From Lachnospiraceae bacterium (GTDB lineage: Bacteria; Bacillota; Clostridia; Lachnospirales; Lachnospiraceae): 37,161 nucleotides of DNA. The position numbers and the translations under genes were made by a program. The stretch is taken from positions 1-37,161 of the forward strand of contig CAAGFJ010000087.1 of NCBI GenBank assembly GCA_900769115.1, in the 5' to 3' direction. The notes beneath the pieces are model-generated. The model made no database searches and had not been told where the DNA came from. It saw nothing but the letters and a program-made list of their open reading frames with translations. Positions 32,521-37,161 of this stretch are shown here, piece after piece. The first letter of the stretch is position 1. Every line of letters starts with the position of its first letter.

Positions 32521-32599
32521 CAAAATTGTGAGAAAAATTTTGTACAAATTGAAAGATTGTGCCTTTTTCCTTGTACAGACGGTAAAAATGATGTAAAAT
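32521..32599 (+). promoter_or_regulatory. argH promoter with upstream palindromes
   Basis: TTGTAC (32571-32576), 17 bases, TAAAAT (32594-32599). Upstream lie CAAAATT/AATTTTG (32521-32527 with 32536-32542) and the palindrome TTTGTACAAA (32539-32548), possible operator sites. Neither is a clear ArgR box. Confidence 0.55.
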
Positions 32600-32635
32600 A
32601 AACGAAGTATGTTTTGAAATAGGAAGGAGATCACG

Positions 32636-34015
32636 ATGGCACAATTATGGGGTGGTCGTTTCACAAAGGAGACAGACCAGTTAGTATATAATTTTAATGC
32701 ATCCATATCATTTGACCAGAAGTTTTACAAAGAAGATATGGAAGGCAGCATGGCACATGTTAAGATGTTAGCAGCGGTTGGAATCCTGACAGAGAATGAA
32801 CGGGATCAGATATTAGAAGGCTTGCAGGGCATTCTTTCGGATGTGGAGAGTGGTAAGTTAGAGATTACATCGGAGTATGAAGATATTCACAGCTTCGTGG
32901 AAGCGAATCTGATTGACCGGATTGGAGATGCAGGTAAGAAGCTGCATACGGGACGTTCCAGAAATGATCAGGTGGCGTTGGATATGAAGTTGTATACACG
33001 CAAAGAGATTGAGAACCTGAAGGGATTGGTGAAGGAGCTTTTGCAGGTGCTTCATCAGTTGATGAAGGAACATATTGATACGTTTATGCCGGGATTTACC
33101 CATTTACAGAAGGCGCAGCCAATCACATTAGCACATCATTTTGGTGCTTATATGGAGATGTTTAAGAGGGACTATAGCCGGCTATGTGATATCTATGACC
33201 GTATGAATTATTGTCCGTTGGGTTCCGGTGCATTGGCAGGTACTACGTATCCGCTTGATCGTGAGATGACAGCACAGCTTCTTGGTTTTGCAGGGCCGAC
33301 GCTCAATAGTATGGATTCGGTATCAGACAGAGATTATGTGATTGAATTGCTGAGTGCAATGTCAACGATCATGATGCATTTAAGCCGTTTTTCGGAAGAG
33401 ATCATTATCTGGAATTCGAATGAATACCGTTTTGTAGAATTAGATGATGCCTATAGTACCGGCAGTTCTATCATGCCGCAGAAGAAGAATCCGGATATTG
33501 CTGAGCTGGTTCGTGGCAAGACAGGAAGAGTATATGGTGCCCTGATGCAGATGCTTACGACAATGAAGGGAATTCCGCTTGCATATAATAAGGATATGCA
33601 GGAGGATAAGGAGTTTACCTTTGATGCAATTGATACCGTGAAAGGATGCCTGGCATTATTTACCGGCATGATCAAGACAATGGCGGTGAATAAGAAGGTT
33701 ATGGAACAAAGCGCAAAGAATGGTTTTACGAATGCAACCGATGCAGCGGACTATCTGGTAGGTAAGGGAGTTCCGTTCCGGGATGCACATGGCATTGTAG
33801 GACAGTTGGTATTATATTGTATTGAGAAGAATATTTCATTAGATGACATGACATTAGAAGAGTATCAGAAGATCTCTCCGGTGTTTGAAGAAGATATCTA
33901 TGAGGCGATCAGCTTAGAGACTTGTGTGGAGAAGAGAGAGACGATCGGTGCACCGAGCCGCAGTTCCATGGAACAGGTCATCGCGATCAATGAGGAATAT
34001 CTGAAAACATTATAG
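32636..34015 (+). CDS. argH: Argininosuccinate lyase
   Basis: A 459-residue fumarase/aspartase-superfamily enzyme that splits argininosuccinate to arginine and fumarate, the last step of arginine synthesis. The N-terminus LWGGRFTKETD, the EDIHSFVE segment, LHTGRSRNDQVALD and the superfamily signature GSSIMPQKKNPD (from residue 276) are all intact. SD GGAAGGAGA precedes the ATG. argG is not in the window. A small unknown gene follows after 16 bases. Confidence 0.97.
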   Translation: MAQLWGGRFTKETDQLVYNFNASISFDQKFYKEDMEGSMAHVKMLAAVGILTENERDQILEGLQGILSDVESGKLEITSEYEDIHSFVEANLIDRIGDAGKKLHTGRSRNDQVALDMKLYTRKEIENLKGLVKELLQVLHQLMKEHIDTFMPGFTHLQKAQPITLAHHFGAYMEMFKRDYSRLCDIYDRMNYCPLGSGALAGTTYPLDREMTAQLLGFAGPTLNSMDSVSDRDYVIELLSAMSTIMMHLSRFSEEIIIWNSNEYRFVELDDAYSTGSSIMPQKKNPDIAELVRGKTGRVYGALMQMLTTMKGIPLAYNKDMQEDKEFTFDAIDTVKGCLALFTGMIKTMAVNKKVMEQSAKNGFTNATDAADYLVGKGVPFRDAHGIVGQLVLYCIEKNISLDDMTLEEYQKISPVFEEDIYEAISLETCVEKRETIGAPSRSSMEQVIAINEEYLKTL

Positions 34016-34031
34016 AAAGAGGCGGTACAGT

Positions 34032-34283
34032 ATGAATAATTCAGAAAAAGCAAGATATGATGCAGCAAAAAGAATGCTTAAGGGTAAGATTGATATTGAG
34101 GAAGTTGCCATGATGATGAATCTCACGGTGGAAGAGCTTAAACCGATCAAGGACGAGATTGATGAGGAAGTGCGCAAGGTATATGGCAATATAGATGCAT
34201 ATGACTTTGATATGAAACAGGTGCTGTTTGATAATTATAATGATACCGGAGAAGATAACGATATACCGGATGAGGAAAAGTAA
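34032..34283 (+). CDS. Small acidic protein of unknown function
   Basis: An 83-residue protein, mostly helical by appearance. The N-terminal half (AAKRMLKGKIDIEEVAMMMNL then TVEELKPIKDEI) resembles a short helix-turn-helix of the kind seen in Firmicute proteins that ask whether a domain is repeated (LKGKIDIEEVAMMMNLTVEE). The C-terminus is very acidic. The SD (AGAGGCGG) and its place 16 bases after argH and 51 before nadB argue for a real gene in one transcript. Function not recognised. Confidence 0.65.
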   Translation: MNNSEKARYDAAKRMLKGKIDIEEVAMMMNLTVEELKPIKDEIDEEVRKVYGNIDAYDFDMKQVLFDNYNDTGEDNDIPDEEK

Positions 34284-34334
34284 TATCACCAGGGACAGGG
34301 TTCTGCCTTTGGTAAGGTATGAAGAGGATGAAGA

Positions 34335-35663
34335 ATGAAGAAAGAATATGATATAGTTATAGTTGGAAATGGTGCTGCGGGGTTATTTACCGCATTGCAT
34401 ATGCCAAAAGACAGGAATATTGCGATCATCACTAAGGCGGATATGGAAGAGAGTGATTCCTTTTTAGCACAGGGAGGTATCTGTGTACTGAAGAATGAGG
34501 ATGATTATCAGTCATATTTTGAGGACACGATGCGTGCCGGACATTATGAGAATAATCGGGAATCCGTAGAGATCATGATCCGTTCGTCCCAGAATATTAT
34601 TCGGGAACTGGTTGATTTTGGTGTTGATTTTGAGCGGGATCACGGAGAGTTCAAGTTTACAAGAGAGGGTGCTCATACAGCACCGCGTATTCTGTATCAT
34701 GAGGATCTGACTGGAAAAGAGATTACATCAAAGCTGCTTGCCTGTGCAAAGGACAGACCGAATATTGAGATCTATACTTACACGACCATGGTGGATATCA
34801 TAGAGAAAGATAATACCTGCTATGGTGTTATGGTAGAGGATGCAGATCATCAGGTACATAAAGTACTTTGCGATTATACGATCTGGGCTTGTGGTGGAAT
34901 TGGAGGATTATATCAGCACTCCACGAATTTCCGCCAGCTGACCGGAGATGCGTTAGCAATCTCCTTGCATCACAATGTGGAACTATTGAATGTAGATTAT
35001 GTACAGATTCATCCGACTACATTCTATTCGACAAAGCCAGGCAGACGGTTCCTGATCTCGGAATCCGTTCGTGGCGAGGGCGCTATATTGTTAGATAAGA
35101 ATGGAGAACGTTTTGTAGACGAACTGCTCCCAAGAGATCTGCTTACAGCGAAGATCAAGGAAAAGATGAAAGAGGAAGGTTCCGATTACGTCCGTCTTTC
35201 CTTGGAGAAGATGTCTGCAGAGGATATCCGGAAGAGATTCCCGAACATATATAAGACTTGTTTAGAGGAAGGATACGATATTACGAAGGAGCCGATTCCG
35301 GTCGTGCCGGCACAGCATTATTTCATGGGTGGTGTGAAAGTGGATTCGGAAGGCAGAACATCTATGAAGCGTCTGTATGCAGCGGGAGAGACGGCTTGCA
35401 ATGGTGTGCATGGAGCGAATCGTCTGGCAAGTAACTCGTTGCTGGAGAGCCTGGTGTGGGCGAGACGTGCAGCAGATGATATTGTGAAGAATTACGAGAG
35501 TATTCCAAGAGACTGGTGTGAGAATTATTTTGTAAGCCAGGATGGGGAAGGCTATGTAGCAGATTATACATATGGATCTGTAGCAGATCAATATCATAAG
35601 GAAGTAAGAGAAGAGATAGAATCAGAGCGTAAGGCACGATTGGAGAAGGGAGAGAACAAATGA
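34335..35663 (+). CDS. nadB: L-aspartate oxidase, short form
   Basis: A 442-residue FAD enzyme that oxidises L-aspartate to iminoaspartate for NAD synthesis. The dinucleotide fold (DIVIVGNGAAGLFTALHM), SFLAQGGICV, REGAHTAPRILYHEDLTG, IHPTTFYS, and the active-site PAQHYFMGG with the C-terminal ANRLASNSLLESLVWARRAA are all seen. It is about 100 residues shorter than E. coli NadB (about 540), lacking most of the C-terminal helical domain. It overlaps nadC by four bases (ATGA). nadA, which supplies quinolinate synthase, is not adjacent. Confidence 0.92.
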   Translation: MKKEYDIVIVGNGAAGLFTALHMPKDRNIAIITKADMEESDSFLAQGGICVLKNEDDYQSYFEDTMRAGHYENNRESVEIMIRSSQNIIRELVDFGVDFERDHGEFKFTREGAHTAPRILYHEDLTGKEITSKLLACAKDRPNIEIYTYTTMVDIIEKDNTCYGVMVEDADHQVHKVLCDYTIWACGGIGGLYQHSTNFRQLTGDALAISLHHNVELLNVDYVQIHPTTFYSTKPGRRFLISESVRGEGAILLDKNGERFVDELLPRDLLTAKIKEKMKEEGSDYVRLSLEKMSAEDIRKRFPNIYKTCLEEGYDITKEPIPVVPAQHYFMGGVKVDSEGRTSMKRLYAAGETACNGVHGANRLASNSLLESLVWARRAADDIVKNYESIPRDWCENYFVSQDGEGYVADYTYGSVADQYHKEVREEIESERKARLEKGENK

Positions 35664-36511
35664 GAGAATTAATGAATTTAAATGTAGATAACCTGATATT
35701 GCAGGCATTGCGTGAAGATATTACAAGCGAAGATATTACAACGAATTCGGTTATGCCGGAATTCAAGCTTGGTGAGGTGGATCTGATCTGTAAGCAGGAT
35801 GGTGTGATCGCAGGTTTAGAGGTGTTCAAGCGGGTATTTGAGCTGTTAGACGGTAATGTAAGCTTTGACATGCAGGCAAAGGACGGAGATACGGTAACAG
35901 TGGGACAGCATTTGGGCAAGATTACAGGAGATATCCGTGTCTTGTTAGAAGGAGAGAGAACCGCACTGAATTACTTACAGCGTATGAGTGGGATTGCTAC
36001 CTATACACATTCCATTGCGGTGTTATTTGAAGGCAGTAAGACCAAGCTGTTAGATACAAGAAAGACAACACCTAACATGCGTGTGTTTGAGAAATATGCC
36101 GTAAAGGTTGGCGGTGGATATAATCATCGTTATAACTTATCCGATGGTATTCTTTTGAAGGATAATCATATCGGAGCTGCTGGCAGCGTTACAAAGGCAG
36201 TACATATGGCACAGGAATATGCACCATTTGTCCGGAAGATTGAAGTAGAATGTGAGAACCTGGATATGGTGGCAGAAGCAGTGGAAGCCGGTGCGGATAT
36301 TATTATGTTGGACAACATGGATAAAGAGACGATGAAGGAGGCAATCCGCATCATCGGAGGACGCGCTAAGACCGAATGTTCCGGAAATGTAACAAAAGAA
36401 AATGTAGCCAATCTGATTGACATCGGAGTGGATTATATCTCATCCGGTGCATTGACACATTCTGCACCGATTCTTGACCTTTCTCTTAAGAATCTGCATC
36501 CGGTGGAGTAA
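35660..36511 (+). CDS. nadC: Nicotinate-nucleotide pyrophosphorylase (carboxylating)
   Basis: A 283-residue quinolinate phosphoribosyltransferase forming nicotinate mononucleotide from quinolinate and PRPP. Seen are LREDITSEDITT near the start, EGERTALNYLQRMSGIAT, LLDTRKTTPNMRVFEKYAVKVGGG, NHRYNLSDGILLKDNH, and EVECENL with the GADIIMLDNM segment. Translation is coupled to nadB. An internal Met at residue 5 is an alternative start. Confidence 0.97.
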   Translation: MRELMNLNVDNLILQALREDITSEDITTNSVMPEFKLGEVDLICKQDGVIAGLEVFKRVFELLDGNVSFDMQAKDGDTVTVGQHLGKITGDIRVLLEGERTALNYLQRMSGIATYTHSIAVLFEGSKTKLLDTRKTTPNMRVFEKYAVKVGGGYNHRYNLSDGILLKDNHIGAAGSVTKAVHMAQEYAPFVRKIEVECENLDMVAEAVEAGADIIMLDNMDKETMKEAIRIIGGRAKTECSGNVTKENVANLIDIGVDYISSGALTHSAPILDLSLKNLHPVE

Positions 36512-36539
36512 TTACAATCATTGATATATGGAATTAAGA

Positions 36540-36570
36540 GAAGTTGGTCATCTGACCAACTTCTTTGTTT
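36540..36570 (+). terminator. Intrinsic terminator after nadC
   Basis: GAAGTTGGTCA (36540-36550) pairs with TGACCAACTTC (36553-36563), followed by TTTGTTT. Confidence 0.88.
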
Positions 36571-36633
36571 CATGTGAAGTTCCATGAAAAGAATGGTATA
36601 GGATATAAAGATGAATCATAAAAGGAGATTATT

Positions 36634-37065
36634 ATGGCATATACACCAAAGGATATTTATGACTATATAATGAAAGAAGGAAAAGAAACAGAATTTTTAC
36701 AGATGATAACAAATCATAAGCATAATTTTTCTATCGCTGAGATTACAGATAAAAGATTCCGGGTCAAGGAGGATAACGCCGTAAAGTTCGTGTCTAAGCT
36801 GTATCGGATCAATATGCAGATTACAGATGATGATATTGTTACAGCGGTACTGAATGGGCTGTATGTCAGTGCCTTTATCTCGAGGTATGAGGATGATTAT
36901 AATGTGCATTTCCTGGTACATCGATATCCGGAATCGATGAAGCCGCAGTATGAAGATGAAATTCTGTCAGAGGTAGTTCGTTATATGATTATGATGACGA
37001 TTGTACGTCTGAGGTTGGATACCCCTCAAAAAGTAGACATATATACCCTTGCACAGCGTAAGTGA
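36634..37065 (+). CDS. Conserved-looking protein of unknown function
   Basis: A 143-residue protein, no signal peptide or membrane segment apparent. It begins MAYTPKDIYDYIMKEGKE, looks mixed alpha/beta, and has a basic C-terminus (DIYTLAQRK). The SD AAGGAGA is strong. It follows the nadC terminator, so it is a separate unit. Not recognised. Confidence 0.7.
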   Translation: MAYTPKDIYDYIMKEGKETEFLQMITNHKHNFSIAEITDKRFRVKEDNAVKFVSKLYRINMQITDDDIVTAVLNGLYVSAFISRYEDDYNVHFLVHRYPESMKPQYEDEILSEVVRYMIMMTIVRLRLDTPQKVDIYTLAQRK

Positions 37066-37161
37066 CGGACGCGCGAAATATTAGGTTATGAATCGGTTGT
37101 TTGGGATATAACATTATCAATGCAGGCACGCTCTCGCTACTCATCACACGCAGCGGTACTA
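37066..37161. other. Window edge, no feature seen
   Basis: Ninety-six bases with no ribosome binding site and no frame with family resemblance. It may belong to whatever lies beyond the window. Confidence 0.4.

Overview
The window looks like a chromosomal segment of an anaerobic, endospore-forming Firmicute, most likely a Lachnospiraceae member (Roseburia/Coprococcus/Eubacterium-like). The grounds are low G+C, strong AGGAGG-type ribosome binding sites, a division (dcw) cluster that runs into spoIIGA-sigE-sigG, and gut-clostridial versions of yebC, ychF, argH and nadBC. No rRNA, tRNA, insertion sequence, prophage or CRISPR array was seen. All calls come from reading the sequence; no database search was run.

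Layout. (1) 1-3300: the 3' end of serS, then a minus-strand pair of an AAA+ ATPase (CbbX/SpoVK type) and a LysR regulator with overlapping stop and start, preceded by three related 17-bp dyads. (2) 3370-8390: yebC, a hairpin-rich non-coding stretch, then a peptide quorum-sensing locus in the order agrA-agrC-agrD-agrB1-agrB2. The 51-residue AgrD has a Cys-Thr-Phe-Ile-Phe core in the position of the S. aureus thiolactone. Two AgrB proteins follow. The first keeps the His/Cys catalytic pair; the second keeps the RxxxGGYHA box but has Leu in place of the catalytic Cys. (3) 8190-10460: a sigma-A promoter and a foldable leader, then ychF and lgt. (4) 10760-24130: mraZ, rsmH, ftsL, two tandem class B PBPs, mraY, murD, ftsW/spoVE, murA, divIB and ftsZ. 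murE, murF, murG, murC and murB are absent. (5) 24130-26690: spoIIGA, sigE and sigG with sporulation-type control signals. (6) 26700-30840: a P-loop kinase-like protein, an unusual glgB and an MscS channel. (7) 30900-37065: argD, a small minus-strand gene, argH, a small unknown gene, nadB-nadC and an unknown gene.

How the parts work together. Regions 4 and 5 link wall synthesis and septation to sporulation. MraZ probably represses its own promoter through five GTGGT boxes spaced exactly 10 bp. The second PBP has a sigma-E-like promoter, matching a SpoVD role. spoIIGA has a Spo0A-box-like site. sigG sits behind a hairpin that covers its Shine-Dalgarno sequence and overlaps a forespore-type promoter.

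The best candidates for something new are the agr locus with its two complementary AgrB proteins and folded agrD leader, the GlgB that lacks two otherwise invariant active-site residues and carries a histone-like basic tail, the unassigned structured RNAs at 4184-4276 and 8224-8386, and the dyad-controlled AAA+/LysR pair.
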